From positions 558,001-622,000 of the forward strand of contig NZ_CP033875.1 of NCBI RefSeq assembly GCF_002742645.2: a DNA stretch of 64,000 nucleotides, written 5' to 3'. The notes beneath the pieces are model-generated. The model was not told where the DNA came from. It saw only the letters and a program-made list of their open reading frames with translations, and searched no databases. Below are positions 26,110 to 34,920 of this stretch, in pieces. The translations under genes were made by a program, and so were the position numbers. This DNA is from Caulobacter sp. FWC26 (GTDB taxonomy: Bacteria; Pseudomonadota; Alphaproteobacteria; Caulobacterales; Caulobacteraceae). Position 1 is the first letter of the stretch. Every line of letters starts with the position of its first letter.

Positions 26110-27390
26110 ATGAGCGGACATTCGACCTACCAACCCAAGACCGGTTTCGAGCGTTGGCTCGACGCCCGTCTGCCGATTATCCGCCTGGGCTACGACTCCT
26201 TCGTCGACTATCCCACGCCGCGGAACCTGAACTACTGGTGGACCTTCGGCGGCATCCTGTCGCTGTGCCTGGCCTCGCAGCTGATCACCGGCATCATCCT
26301 GGTGATGCACTACACCCCGAGCGCCGACCACGCCTTCGCGTCCGTCGAGCACATCATGCGCGACGTGAACTACGGCTGGTTGATCCGCTACATGCACGCC
26401 AACGGCGCGTCGATGTTCTTCATCGCCGTCTATATCCACATGATGCGCGGCCTTTACTACGGGTCCTACAAGGCCCCGCGTGAAGTCCTGTGGCTGCTGG
26501 GCTGCGTGATCTATCTGCTGATGATGGCCACCGCCTTCATGGGCTACGTGCTGCCCTGGGGTCAGATGTCCTTCCACGGCGCCGTCGTGATCACCAACCT
26601 GTTCGGCGCCCTGCCGATCGTCGGCGAAAGCATCACCACCTGGCTGTGGGGCGGCTTCGCGGTCGACAACGCCACGCTGAACCGCTTCTTCTCGCTTCAC
26701 TACCTGCTGCCCTTCATGATTGCGGGCGTCGTGATCCTGCACATCTGGGCGCTGCACGTGGTGGGCCAGAACAACCCGACCGGCGTCGAGCCGAAGTCGA
26801 AGGCCGACACCGTGCCCTTCACGCCGTACGCGACGGTGAAGGACGGTTTCGCGATGAGCGTCTTCCTGATTCTCTTCGCCTTCTTTGTCTTCTACATGCC
26901 CAACGCCCTGGGCCACGCCGACAACTACATTGAGGCCAACCCGCTGGTGACGCCGTCGCACATCGTTCCGGAATGGTACTTCCTGCCGTTCTACGCGATC
27001 CTGCGCGCCGTGCCGGACAAGCTGATGGGCGTGCTGGCCATGTTTGGCGCCATCGCGTGCCTGTTCGCCCTGCCGTGGCTGGACACGTCGAAGGTGCGTT
27101 CGATGCGCTACCGCCCGACCGCGAAGGTCTATTTCATGATCTTCGTCGTCGCCTGCTGCATCCTGGGCCTCTGCGGCGCCAAGCTGCCGGACGACAAGGT
27201 CATCCCGCACCTGACCACCTTCAAGCTGATCGACGCCGACCTGAACAGCTTCGTCTGGCTCAGCCGCTTCGCATCGCTGTACTACTTCGCCTTCTTCCTG
27301 GTGATCCTCCCGATCCTGGGTCTGAAGGAAAAGCCGCTGCCCGTGCCGGAATCGATCGCTTCGCCGGCGCTGACCGAGAAGAAGGGCTGA
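26110..27390 (+). CDS. petB: cytochrome b of the bc1 complex
   Basis: Quinol-oxidising membrane subunit, 426 residues with eight transmembrane helices. Two pairs of haem-ligand His are seen in R-Y-M-H-A-N-G-A-S...I-H-M-M-R-G and S-L-H-Y-L-L-P...L-H-I-W-A-L-H. The Qo-site motif P-E-W-Y-F-L-P lies at about residue 290. The extra C-terminal helix region is as in other alphaproteobacteria. Starts 5 bp after petA and is followed by petC after 5 bp. Confidence 0.97.
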   Translation: MSGHSTYQPKTGFERWLDARLPIIRLGYDSFVDYPTPRNLNYWWTFGGILSLCLASQLITGIILVMHYTPSADHAFASVEHIMRDVNYGWLIRYMHANGASMFFIAVYIHMMRGLYYGSYKAPREVLWLLGCVIYLLMMATAFMGYVLPWGQMSFHGAVVITNLFGALPIVGESITTWLWGGFAVDNATLNRFFSLHYLLPFMIAGVVILHIWALHVVGQNNPTGVEPKSKADTVPFTPYATVKDGFAMSVFLILFAFFVFYMPNALGHADNYIEANPLVTPSHIVPEWYFLPFYAILRAVPDKLMGVLAMFGAIACLFALPWLDTSKVRSMRYRPTAKVYFMIFVVACCILGLCGAKLPDDKVIPHLTTFKLIDADLNSFVWLSRFASLYYFAFFLVILPILGLKEKPLPVPESIASPALTEKKG

Positions 27391-27395
27391 TCCCG

Positions 27396-28241
27396 ATGCT
27401 GCGCAAACTCTCCATCATCGCAGCCGTCGCGGGTCTGGCCTTCGCCGGCCAGGCGCTCGCCGCCGGGCACCCGCTGCCGCCGAAGGACGTCCAGTGGTCG
27501 TTCGAAGGCCCGTTCGGCAAGTTCGATCAGGCCCAGCTGCAGCGCGGCTACAAGGTCTATCGGGAAGTCTGCTCGTCGTGCCACTCGATGAAGCTGCTCA
27601 GCTTCCGGAACCTTGGTGACAAGGGCGGCCCGTTCTACAACGAGAAGTACAAGAACTCGAACGACAACCCGTGGGTCAAGGCGATCGCCAAGGACTACGA
27701 GGTCGCCGACATCGACTCTGAGACGGGTGATGCGATCAAGCGTCCGGCCACCAGCGCCGACCGCTTCCCGTCGCCCTTCGCCAACGAAGTGGCCGCCCGC
27801 GGCGCGAACGGCGGCGCCCTGCCGCCGGACATGTCGCTGCTGGCCAAGGCCCGTTCGGGCGGTCCGGACTATATCTACTCGCTGCTGACGGGTTACGTGG
27901 ATCCGCCGGCTGGCCTGAAGGTCGGTCCGGGTCAGCACTACAACCCCTACATGCCGGGTGACCTGACGGCCTATTGGTCGGGCTCGCATGAGCACGTCCC
28001 GCCGGGCGGCTTTATCGCCATGGCCGCCCCGCTGAAGGACGGTCAGGTGACGTTCGACGACGGCACCAAGTCGACCCTCGACCAGCAGGCCAAGGACGTG
28101 TCGGCCTTCCTGATGTGGGCCGCCGAGCCCAAGCTGGAAGAGCGCAAGCAGACTGGCTTCGCCGTGATCATCTATCTGCTGCTGCTGAGCGGCCTGCTCT
28201 ACGCCAGCTACAAGACGGTCTGGCGCAACGAGTCGCACTAA
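27396..28241 (+). CDS. petC: cytochrome c1
   Basis: 281 residues. Signal peptide 1-22 (ends ALAA), haem c motif V-C-S-S-C-H near residue 52, and a C-terminal membrane anchor (about 250-270: IIYLLLLSGLLYASYK). Electron acceptor of the Rieske protein in the bc1 complex. Last gene of petABC, closed by a strong terminator. Confidence 0.97.
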   Translation: MLRKLSIIAAVAGLAFAGQALAAGHPLPPKDVQWSFEGPFGKFDQAQLQRGYKVYREVCSSCHSMKLLSFRNLGDKGGPFYNEKYKNSNDNPWVKAIAKDYEVADIDSETGDAIKRPATSADRFPSPFANEVAARGANGGALPPDMSLLAKARSGGPDYIYSLLTGYVDPPAGLKVGPGQHYNPYMPGDLTAYWSGSHEHVPPGGFIAMAAPLKDGQVTFDDGTKSTLDQQAKDVSAFLMWAAEPKLEERKQTGFAVIIYLLLLSGLLYASYKTVWRNESH

Positions 28242-28267
28242 GCGGCTAGCGTCTTCCAGGACTGGAG

Positions 28268-28299
28268 AAGCCCGGTGGAAACACCGGGCTTTTTCTTTT
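28268..28299 (+). terminator. rho-independent terminator of petABC
   Basis: AGCCCGGTG (28269-28277), loop GAAA, CACCGGGCT (28282-28290), then TTTTTCTTTT. Perfect 9-bp stem with tetraloop and U-rich tail. Confidence 0.93.
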
Positions 28300-28318
28300 G
28301 CGCGTCAGCGGTGCGTGC

Positions 28319-29092
28319 TCAGGGCGCGATCGCGATCGTCCGGGCGTCGGCCGCCAAGCGCAGCCGATGGCGCGCCCATAGTCCCGTTCCCAGGGTTCCC
28401 ACGACCCCTTCAGGCAGATCGTCGGCAAGCGTCGCCGGGACGTTCTCGGCCAGGACGCCGGCGATCGATAAGGCGCGAAGGCGCGCCGGCGCTTTATGGC
28501 GGGCGTTTGAAGTCAGCTTTCCAGTGACCGTGGCGTCACGCGTGGACAGTCGCGTCATCGCGCGCGAACCAGTGTCGATCGCGAATGCGCCGCTGCGGGC
28601 TGTGGGGCCGTCGCTGATTGCGGCCGTGATCGTGGGGAGTCCTTCGACGACTTCAACCGGCAGCACTACTTGTCGCCGCGCCCGCCACGGTTGGTCGATA
28701 CGCACCCTGCATTGCGCGAAGTCGATCTCGATACTGTGCCCCGAAAGGACGTCCATGCCGATGACGCCGGCTATGGGTGTGACAAAGCCTGCGCCCCGAT
28801 CGTCAAGATCGGCCACCGTCACCGACACCGCTGGCGCCTTGAGCCCGGCGATTTCGACCGGGAGGGTCACCGTCTCGGTGACGATCCCGGCCATCTGAGC
28901 CTTGGTCTCATGCAGCAGTGTGCGCGGCGCGGAGAGATCGATCACGTAATCGCCAGCCATATCGGCGATTGCTGCGGGCGCGACAATCGCACCGTTCTCG
29001 AACCAGCATCGCGTCTCCCCGGCGTGCGCTGGGTGGGCGACGGAAAACGGCAAAGCGACACAGGCCAGCAGGACGGAAACGCGAGACCGCAT
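28319..29092 (-). CDS. secreted retropepsin-like aspartic protease-type protein
   Basis: 257 residues with a signal peptide (ends AHAG at about 25). Two similar lobes appear. The first has Y-V-I-D-L-S-A-P-R-T-L-L and G-V-I-G-M-D-V-L; the second has F-A-I-D-T-G-S-R-A-M-T and G-T-L-G-T-G-L. D-T-G-S is the catalytic motif of aspartic proteases, but in lobe one it is D-L-S-A. It could be a protease with one good half-site or a binding protein. Convergent with petC, unlinked to the next gene. Confidence 0.6.
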   Translation of the reverse strand: MRSRVSVLLACVALPFSVAHPAHAGETRCWFENGAIVAPAAIADMAGDYVIDLSAPRTLLHETKAQMAGIVTETVTLPVEIAGLKAPAVSVTVADLDDRGAGFVTPIAGVIGMDVLSGHSIEIDFAQCRVRIDQPWRARRQVVLPVEVVEGLPTITAAISDGPTARSGAFAIDTGSRAMTRLSTRDATVTGKLTSNARHKAPARLRALSIAGVLAENVPATLADDLPEGVVGTLGTGLWARHRLRLAADARTIAIAP

Positions 29093-29157
29093 GGCGCCGA
29101 GCCTAGCTCAGCCTTGGCCGTTGTGCGACGCTTTCGATAATCAGCGGTGACAGGACC

Positions 29158-29685
29158 TCAGCTTCCCGGGCAAGCTTGCGTCGGCGCGCCGTAGCGAGCG
29201 TGCAGCGTCCGTGGCTTGGACCCGCCGAGGGTTATGACCGTCATCTGGTCGTAGTCGCAATCCGTCAGCACTGTCGGTGCGGCGTCCCCCAGCGCGCGGG
29301 CGATTTCGCCCACGGTGTTGCTGTGCCCGACGACCAGGACCGTCGTGTCCTTGTCCGCCTTGCGCGCGGCGTTGGCGACGCGCTCAGCGTGCGCCAGGAC
29401 GCCGCCGTCGAGCGCGATGGTCTGGACGGTCGCGCTCTGGGCCTCTGCGGTCGGCCTGCCGGTTTGCTGGGTTCGCTTCAGCGGCGTCGCCAGGACCAGG
29501 CTGACCCGGGCGCCGGAAAGGGCGGTCGCCAGGGCGTTGGCGCGAGCCAGACCGGTTTCCGACAGATCCGGATCGCCGTTGGGTGAGACCTTCTCGCCAT
29601 GACGGACGATCACGACCGTCTGCGCCAAGGCAGGGCTCGCGGCGAGCAGCAGGAAGACGGCGAGGGCGCTCAGACGACGGATCAT
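29158..29685 (-). CDS. secreted histidine-phosphatase-family protein
   Basis: 175 residues. Signal peptide 1-22 (ends ALA), then V-V-I-V-R-H-G-E-K with the catalytic phospho-accepting His, L-S-E-T-G-L-A-R-A, and a later V-V-G-H-S-N-T with the second His. The branch is secreted SixA/phosphoglycerate-mutase-like. The ATG at 29685 lies 2 bp after the upstream stop and opens directly into the signal peptide. Last gene of a three-gene unit with two dienelactone hydrolases. Substrate unknown. Confidence 0.85.
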   Translation of the reverse strand: MIRRLSALAVFLLLAASPALAQTVVIVRHGEKVSPNGDPDLSETGLARANALATALSGARVSLVLATPLKRTQQTGRPTAEAQSATVQTIALDGGVLAHAERVANAARKADKDTTVLVVGHSNTVGEIARALGDAAPTVLTDCDYDQMTVITLGGSKPRTLHARYGAPTQACPGS

Positions 29686-29687
29686 GC

Positions 29688-30365
29688 TCAAGCCTCGGCC
29701 TTGGCCCCTCCGGACCGTTGAAACAGTTGCAGCGTGCGTAGCAGGGACAGCCGCGCGCTGTCGGCGTGATGCCCGTTCGGCGCGACGAAGGCATGTCCGG
29801 CGTCATAGAGATAGATCGGCAGATCCGGATGGCGCTCGCGGATCGCTTCGACATCGGCCAGCGGGATCATCGTGTCGACCTTGCCGAAGTGAAGGATAGT
29901 TGCAACCTTGGGCGTCTCGTCGCGATAGGCGATGATGTCACCGCCGTAGAAAGCCGACACCGCCGAGAGGCCCTCGCAGCGACACGCCGCCAGCCAGGCC
30001 GTGGTGCCGCCGTAGCAGAAGCCTAGCGCAAACACCGGGCCACCGAGAACATCAACGCAGGCCTGGACACGGGGCAGGGTGCTAGCTCCCCAGCCGGTCC
30101 GCTCGCCCATGGCCATGCGGGCTTCGAGGATCGCTGGCGTGGTGTCTTCAACAGGAAAGTCGGCGTCAGCCGCGTCCATCAGACTGGGAACGATCACCTC
30201 ATAGCCCTGCTCGGCCAGGCTGTCCGCCAACTGACGCAGATGCGGGGTAACGCCCCAGATCGCGTGCATCATGACGACGCCGCCGCGCCGCGCTTCCGTT
30301 GGTGGTGCGTGATACGCAGCGAAGGGCGCGCCGTCCAAGGTGGCGAGGGCGATCCGCTCCCCCAC
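29688..30365 (-). CDS. dienelactone hydrolase family protein (paralogue 2)
   Basis: 225 residues, alpha/beta-hydrolase fold. The nucleophile motif G-F-C-Y-G-G has Cys in place of Ser, as in dienelactone hydrolase; an Asp follows in K-V-D-T-M-I-P and the His in D-A-G-H-A-F. GTG start at 30365 overlaps the stop of the upstream paralogue by one base. It is a diverged tandem duplicate of the next gene (G-x-C-Y-G-G-T-x-x-W-L-A-A in both). Confidence 0.85.
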   Translation of the reverse strand: MGERIALATLDGAPFAAYHAPPTEARRGGVVMMHAIWGVTPHLRQLADSLAEQGYEVIVPSLMDAADADFPVEDTTPAILEARMAMGERTGWGASTLPRVQACVDVLGGPVFALGFCYGGTTAWLAACRCEGLSAVSAFYGGDIIAYRDETPKVATILHFGKVDTMIPLADVEAIRERHPDLPIYLYDAGHAFVAPNGHHADSARLSLLRTLQLFQRSGGAKAEA

Positions 30366-31045
30366 TACGCGGCCCCGTGCGCAGCGAAGAAGTCCATTGT
30401 CCGCTGGCGGGCCAGTTCGGCGTCGGCGAGATCGGAATCCGGGCGGCCATCGTTGTTGAAGCCATGACCGCTAGCTTCGTAGATATAGACGGGAACGTCA
30501 GGGTGAGCGGCTTGTATCGCCGCCTTCACGTCGTCAGCCGGGATGTGCGGGTCCTTCCGTCCCAGATGGACGATCACCGGCGCCTTCAGCGCGAACTTGG
30601 CCATGCCAGCGACTTGACCGCCATAGTAGCTGGCGCCCGCCGCAATCCCCTCGCAGCGCGAAGCCGCCAGCCAGGTCATCGTACCGCCGTAGCAGTAGCC
30701 GACCACGAAGACCGGTCCCCGGTCCTTGAGGAAGTCCACGCACGCCTGGATGTCGCCCATGGCGTTGTCGGGCCCGTTGGCGAGGGCGTGCTTGACGCCG
30801 TTCTCGAAGCCAGCCGGATCGTGCAGAGCGGTGAAGCCCTTCTCCTGTCGGTCGAACATTGACGGCGCCACGACTTCGAAGCCGCGGGCGGCCCAGCGGG
30901 CGACGTCCTCGTGGACGTAGTGGTCCAGACCGAAGATCTCCTGGATCACGATGACTCCGCCTCGGCGCGGGCCGTTCGGCTCGGCATGCAGGGCGGTGAA
31001 CGCAAAGCCGTCATGCGCGGCGGTCAGGGTGATCATCTGGGCCAT
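30365..31045 (-). CDS. dienelactone hydrolase family protein (paralogue 1)
   Basis: 226 residues; same fold and catalytic set (G-Y-C-Y-G-G, D, E-A-S-G-H-G-F). The ATG at 31045 follows GGAAGGAGG, a strong ribosome site, and is preferred to a TTG 15 bases upstream. Hydrolyses a lactone or ester; the natural substrate is unknown since no aromatic-degradation genes lie near. First gene of the unit with paralogue 2 and the histidine phosphatase. Confidence 0.87.
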   Translation of the reverse strand: MAQMITLTAAHDGFAFTALHAEPNGPRRGGVIVIQEIFGLDHYVHEDVARWAARGFEVVAPSMFDRQEKGFTALHDPAGFENGVKHALANGPDNAMGDIQACVDFLKDRGPVFVVGYCYGGTMTWLAASRCEGIAAGASYYGGQVAGMAKFALKAPVIVHLGRKDPHIPADDVKAAIQAAHPDVPVYIYEASGHGFNNDGRPDSDLADAELARQRTMDFFAAHGAA

Positions 31046-31102
31046 GGAGCCTCCTTCCAACGGACCGCCCCTTTTAGACGGCCCGAGCGTCGCGCGAGCA
31101 AC

Positions 31103-31132
31103 GAAAAACGGCCCGCGGCGGGCGCGGGCCGT
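31103..31132 (-). terminator. terminator after the Cys-rich secreted protein gene
   Basis: Arms ACGGCCCGC (31108-31116) and GCGGGCCGT (31124-31132). On the minus strand the stem is followed by TTTTT (complement of 31104-31108). Confidence 0.85.
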
Positions 31133-31154
31133 TACTGGTCTTCAACCGCCGAGC

Positions 31155-31835
31155 TCAGCCCTTCGGTTTTAGCGCGCAAGCGCCCATGCCCGCCGCCTTG
31201 GCCCGCGCGCAGGACATGGCGAGCATGGCGGCCGACGACTTGGGCTGAGGCGCGTCGATGATGTAGCCGGCGCCGCCTTCGCACAGAACCTCGTAGCGCG
31301 AGATCGGCGGCGTGCCGCCGCCGCCCAGATAGACGCCATCCGCGGGCTTGCAGGTCAGGCCGGCTCTTTGCGCCAGGGCGCCCAGCCCCGCCGTAGAGCC
31401 GACGTTCTCGCGCAGACGACAGGTGGCCAGCTTGCCCTTTGCCGCCTTCTCCGAAGCGGCCAAGGCGTAGCAGTCATAGGCGTTGACCTTGCCGCCGGCC
31501 TTGCTCACGATCCAGCCAAAGTCGTTCTTGCAGGCGATCTCGTAGGTTTCACCGCCACCGCGATGGGCGTTCACCTGGCCGGCGCTGACAAGATCACAGT
31601 TCACGCCGGCCTCCGCCGCCAGCGCGCCAGCGCGCTTCTGCTGCAGGGGATTTCCGGGCTCGAGGAACTGCTGCCCTTCCTGCTCCGCCCGATAGCGGCC
31701 GGTGGTATAGGTCGGATCGACCGCGCGTGGGCCGGTGCGGTTGGCGTCGGATGGCTGCCAGCCCGCGCGGCTCTGGCCGAACGCGGAACCAGCGAGCATG
31801 GCGCAGGCGACGCCGAGGATGATGATCTTTTTCAT
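31155..31835 (-). CDS. secreted Cys-rich protein with internal duplication
   Basis: 226 residues. Signal peptide 1-20 (MKKIIILGVACAMLAGSAFG), then a variable spacer and two ~70-residue repeats. Repeat 1 spans about 71-142 (A-G-V-N-C ... Y-E-I-A-C-K-N ... D-C-Y-A-L ... A-T-C-R-L) and repeat 2 about 153-222 (A-G-L-T-C ... Y-E-V-L-C-E-G ... S-C-A-R ... G-A-C-A-L). Each repeat has four Cys at matching places (80/102/122/139 and 162/185/209/220), so two disulfides each are likely. No known family recognised. The ATG at 31835 is chosen for the signal peptide. Confidence 0.75.
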   Translation of the reverse strand: MKKIIILGVACAMLAGSAFGQSRAGWQPSDANRTGPRAVDPTYTTGRYRAEQEGQQFLEPGNPLQQKRAGALAAEAGVNCDLVSAGQVNAHRGGGETYEIACKNDFGWIVSKAGGKVNAYDCYALAASEKAAKGKLATCRLRENVGSTAGLGALAQRAGLTCKPADGVYLGGGGTPPISRYEVLCEGGAGYIIDAPQPKSSAAMLAMSCARAKAAGMGACALKPKG

Positions 31836-31957
31836 GGTGCCCTCCACTTGACGTGTCGAGGTTACACCGTCCGGTTGCCGCGTCGAGCCTTCTCGCGGGG
31901 AACCATCAATCCGGCATAAGCGCGGCGCCGTTTAGGTCACGGACGCCGCGCGACGCA

Positions 31958-33058
31958 TCAGACGTTGAAGCGGAAGTGCATCACGTCGCCGTCCTTGACG
32001 ACGTACTCCTTGCCTTCCGAGCGCATCTTGCCGGCTTCCTTGGCGCCGTTCTCGCCGCCCAGCTTGACGTAGTCGTCGAAGGCGATGGTCTCGGCGCGGA
32101 TGAAGCCCTTCTCGAAGTCGGTGTGGATGACGCCGGCGGCCTGCGGGCCGGTGGCGCCCACGGGGATCGTCCAGGCCCGGGCTTCCTTGGGACCGACCGT
32201 GAAGTAGGTCTGCAGCCCCAGCAGGCTGTAGGCCTCGCGAATCAGGCGGTTGAGGCCCGGCTCGGCCAGCCCCAGGGTCTCGAGGAACTCGGCGCGCTCT
32301 TCTTCATCCAGCAGGGCGATCTCGCTCTCGATCTGAGCCGAGATGACCACGCTCTTGGCGTTGTCGCGGGCGGCCCGTTCGGCCACCAGGTCCGAGAACT
32401 TGTTACCCTTGTCGGCGCTGGCTTCCTCGACATTGCAGACATAGAGGGCCGGCAGCGAGGTCAGCAGCTGCAACATGGCCCAGGCCTTGGCGTCTTCCTT
32501 GTCGATCTGGGCGGCGCGGGCGGGACGACCGGCGCGCAGCTGCTCCAGCGCCAGGTTGATCAGGCGCAGGGTCTGGATCATGTCCTTGTCGCCGCCGCTC
32601 TTTGCGCGCTTCTCGACGTTGGGCAGGCGCTTTTCCAGGCTCTCCAGGTCGGCCAGCATCAGCTCCATCTCGATGATCTCGAGATCGCTGATCGGGTCGA
32701 TACGGCCCTCGACGTGGGTGATGTCGCTGTCTTCGAAGCAGCGGGCGACGAAAGCCACGGCGTCACAGTCCCGGATATTGGCCAGGAACTGGTTGCCCAA
32801 GCCTTCACCCTTCGAGGCGCCGCGCACCAGGCCTGCGACATCGACGAAGTTGATCCGGGCCGGGATGATCTCCTTGGAGCCGGCGATCTTTGCCAGCGCG
32901 TTCAGGCGCGGCTCGGGCACGGCGACGTCGCCGGTGTTGGGCTCGATCGTGCAGAACGGATAGTTGGCGGCCTGGGCCGACGCCGTCTGGGTCAGGGCGT
33001 TGAACAGGGTGGACTTGCCGACATTGGGCAGGCCGACGATGGCGACTTTCAGGGCCAT
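31958..33058 (-). CDS. ychF: ribosome-binding ATPase YchF/Obg-like
   Basis: 366 residues, normal length. P-loop G-L-P-N-V-G-K-S-T-L at residue 8, N-Y-P-F-C-T-I-E-P-N-T-G switch, D-V-A-G-L-V-R-G-A-S-K-G-E-G-L-G-N, and C-terminal TGS domain ending G-D-V-M-H-F-R-F-N-V. Translation-associated P-loop protein that prefers ATP. A GC-rich inverted repeat at about 31920-31951 after the stop could act as a weak terminator. Confidence 0.97.
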   Translation of the reverse strand: MALKVAIVGLPNVGKSTLFNALTQTASAQAANYPFCTIEPNTGDVAVPEPRLNALAKIAGSKEIIPARINFVDVAGLVRGASKGEGLGNQFLANIRDCDAVAFVARCFEDSDITHVEGRIDPISDLEIIEMELMLADLESLEKRLPNVEKRAKSGGDKDMIQTLRLINLALEQLRAGRPARAAQIDKEDAKAWAMLQLLTSLPALYVCNVEEASADKGNKFSDLVAERAARDNAKSVVISAQIESEIALLDEEERAEFLETLGLAEPGLNRLIREAYSLLGLQTYFTVGPKEARAWTIPVGATGPQAAGVIHTDFEKGFIRAETIAFDDYVKLGGENGAKEAGKMRSEGKEYVVKDGDVMHFRFNV

Positions 33059-33179
33059 GGAACTCTCGTGAATTTCGTTGGCGCGCGCTTAGCACGGATG
33101 GCCGCGAAAGGCGAACCTGGGGAGGGGCTTGCGCGAATTGCAACCAGATCAGATATCAAAGCCGCAACAGGAGTTCGCC

Positions 33180-34010
33180 ATGCCCGTCCGTCCCGTCCTG
33201 AAGATCATCAAAGGCCAACCCACCTCAGACGGCGCCGGGGTGCGGCTGACGCGGATGCTGGGTACCCCGGAAGCCCAGATGTTCGACCCGTTCCTGATGT
33301 TGGACTGCTTCGACAACGACCAGGCGTCAGACTATTTGGGCGGCTTCCCCGACCATCCGCATCGCGGCTTCGAGACCGTGACCTACATGCTGGAAGGCCG
33401 GATGCGTCACAAGGATAACACCGGCCGCGAGGGCGTGATCGGACCGGGCGGGATCCAGTGGATGCGGGCCGGCAAGGGCATCGTTCACTCCGAGATGCCC
33501 GAACAGGCCGATGGCCGCATGCGCGGCTTCCAGCTGTGGGTGAACCTGCCCGCTAAGTTGAAGATGAGCGCCCCCGGCTACCAAGAGTTTGAGGCCGACA
33601 GCATCCCGGTCGAAACCCGCGACGGCGACGTGACGGTCAAGGTGATCTCCGGCGCGACCGAAGGCGGTACGGCGGGGCCGATCGGCGGCGGCGCGGTGGA
33701 CGCCCTATATTTCGACGTCGTGCTGCCGGCCGGGACGGTGTTTGAAGAGCCTGTCGGTGATGACCGCAACACCATGCTGGCGGTCTATGAAGGTCAGGTG
33801 CGTGTGGCCCATGACACGGTCGACGCCTTGTCGGGCGTCTTCCTGGGACGCGGCGACACGGTTCGGGTCGAGGCGGTCACCAAGGCGCGTGTGCTGCTGT
33901 TGGCGGGGCGTCCGATCGGCGAGCCCGTGTTCTGGCACGGCCCGTTCGTGATGGACACGCGCGAGGGTCTCGTTCAGGCGTTCGAGGACTTCCAGCGTGG
34001 AAGGTTCTAA
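33180..34010 (+). CDS. pirin family protein
   Basis: 276 residues, bicupin. The metal-binding set P-H-P-H-R-G-F-E-T-V-T-Y (about 57-70) and H-S-E-M-P lie in the N-terminal cupin, together with G-G-I-Q-W-M-x-A-G-K-G-I-V. Bacterial pirins are quercetinase-like or regulatory; exact role unknown. The ATG at 33180 follows AGGAG. Single gene, divergent from ychF. Confidence 0.92.
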   Translation: MPVRPVLKIIKGQPTSDGAGVRLTRMLGTPEAQMFDPFLMLDCFDNDQASDYLGGFPDHPHRGFETVTYMLEGRMRHKDNTGREGVIGPGGIQWMRAGKGIVHSEMPEQADGRMRGFQLWVNLPAKLKMSAPGYQEFEADSIPVETRDGDVTVKVISGATEGGTAGPIGGGAVDALYFDVVLPAGTVFEEPVGDDRNTMLAVYEGQVRVAHDTVDALSGVFLGRGDTVRVEAVTKARVLLLAGRPIGEPVFWHGPFVMDTREGLVQAFEDFQRGRF

Positions 34011-34053
34011 GAGGCGTCGTGCGGGCGGCCGCTGACGACGCAGGGACGGAGCT

Positions 34054-34803
34054 TCACCCCGCCGCGGCCGCCGCGAAGTCGCGCCAGGTCTTGGCTTCCT
34101 TGCGGAAGTGGGCGTGGGTCTTAGACAGGCGCCGGTCGATCTCAGCCAGCTTGGCATGAGCCTCGTCCCTGCGGCCCTGTTGGGCCAGGAAGGCTGTGTA
34201 GCGGGCGATGCCCTCGAAGCCCGGATAGTGATCGGCCGCCCAGCTAAGCGCCGTCTCGGCCTGTTCGTCGCGGCCGAGCGCTTGGTAGACGCGGCCAAGC
34301 GCCAGCAGAGTGTGTGGGGTGCGGCCGGCGGTCGGGGTTTCTCCAAGCTTTTCGAGCAGGGGCAGCGCCTCGGCGGGGCGGTTCAGCTCGATCAGGGCGT
34401 TCGCGCGGCCCAGTAGCAACTGCGGGTCGTCGGCGTAGAGGCCCGTAAGGCTTTCGGCGTAGAGGCGCTCGGCCTCGGCGTGCCTACCCAGTTCGGTCGC
34501 GGCCACGGCCAGGCGAACGCGATTGGCGACCGTTGGCGCGTCATCCACGGCCTTAGCCGCCTCGCGATACTCGCGTTGCGGGTCGAGCGCCTGGCGCGCG
34601 GCGGCGCCCACCTTCTGCGCGGTGCGGCCTCCCAGCAGTTCGGGCAGGATCACGGCGACGAGATAGACCACGCCGCCGACCGGCTGGAACAGTAGGATGA
34701 TCCAAAGCCAGTACATCTCTCGCTGGGTCCGCACGACGTGGACGCACAGCGCGATCGAGAACAGCAGCGACAGGCCCAGCAGCGGCAACGGAAGCGAGAA
34801 CAT
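34054..34803 (-). CDS. membrane-anchored TPR protein
   Basis: 249 residues. Two N-terminal transmembrane segments (about 3-22 and 31-55) form a PLDc_N-like hairpin (W-L-W-I-I-L-L-F-Q-P-V-G-G-V-V-Y). A cytoplasmic alpha-helical part with about four tetratricopeptide repeats (residues 85-240, e.g. A-L-G-R-V-Y-Q-A-L-G-R-D-E-Q-A) follows. Probably a scaffold for a membrane complex. Stands alone between pth and pirin. Confidence 0.8.
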   Translation of the reverse strand: MFSLPLPLLGLSLLFSIALCVHVVRTQREMYWLWIILLFQPVGGVVYLVAVILPELLGGRTAQKVGAAARQALDPQREYREAAKAVDDAPTVANRVRLAVAATELGRHAEAERLYAESLTGLYADDPQLLLGRANALIELNRPAEALPLLEKLGETPTAGRTPHTLLALGRVYQALGRDEQAETALSWAADHYPGFEGIARYTAFLAQQGRRDEAHAKLAEIDRRLSKTHAHFRKEAKTWRDFAAAAAG

Positions 34804-34920
34804 GGGCTGGTCATTCCCTCACGGGCTGGGCGTCGTCAATCCGGCGGCTTGAGCGCCGACGGTGTCTAGATGGGAACGCTTTGAAGGACGCGTAAGGCGC
34901 CCGCCTGGGGCCCTAGGATC

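Noticed and set aside
26101..27210. Antisense frame in petB
   Set aside because: Low-complexity Asp/Glu/Val/Gly shadow without known domain.
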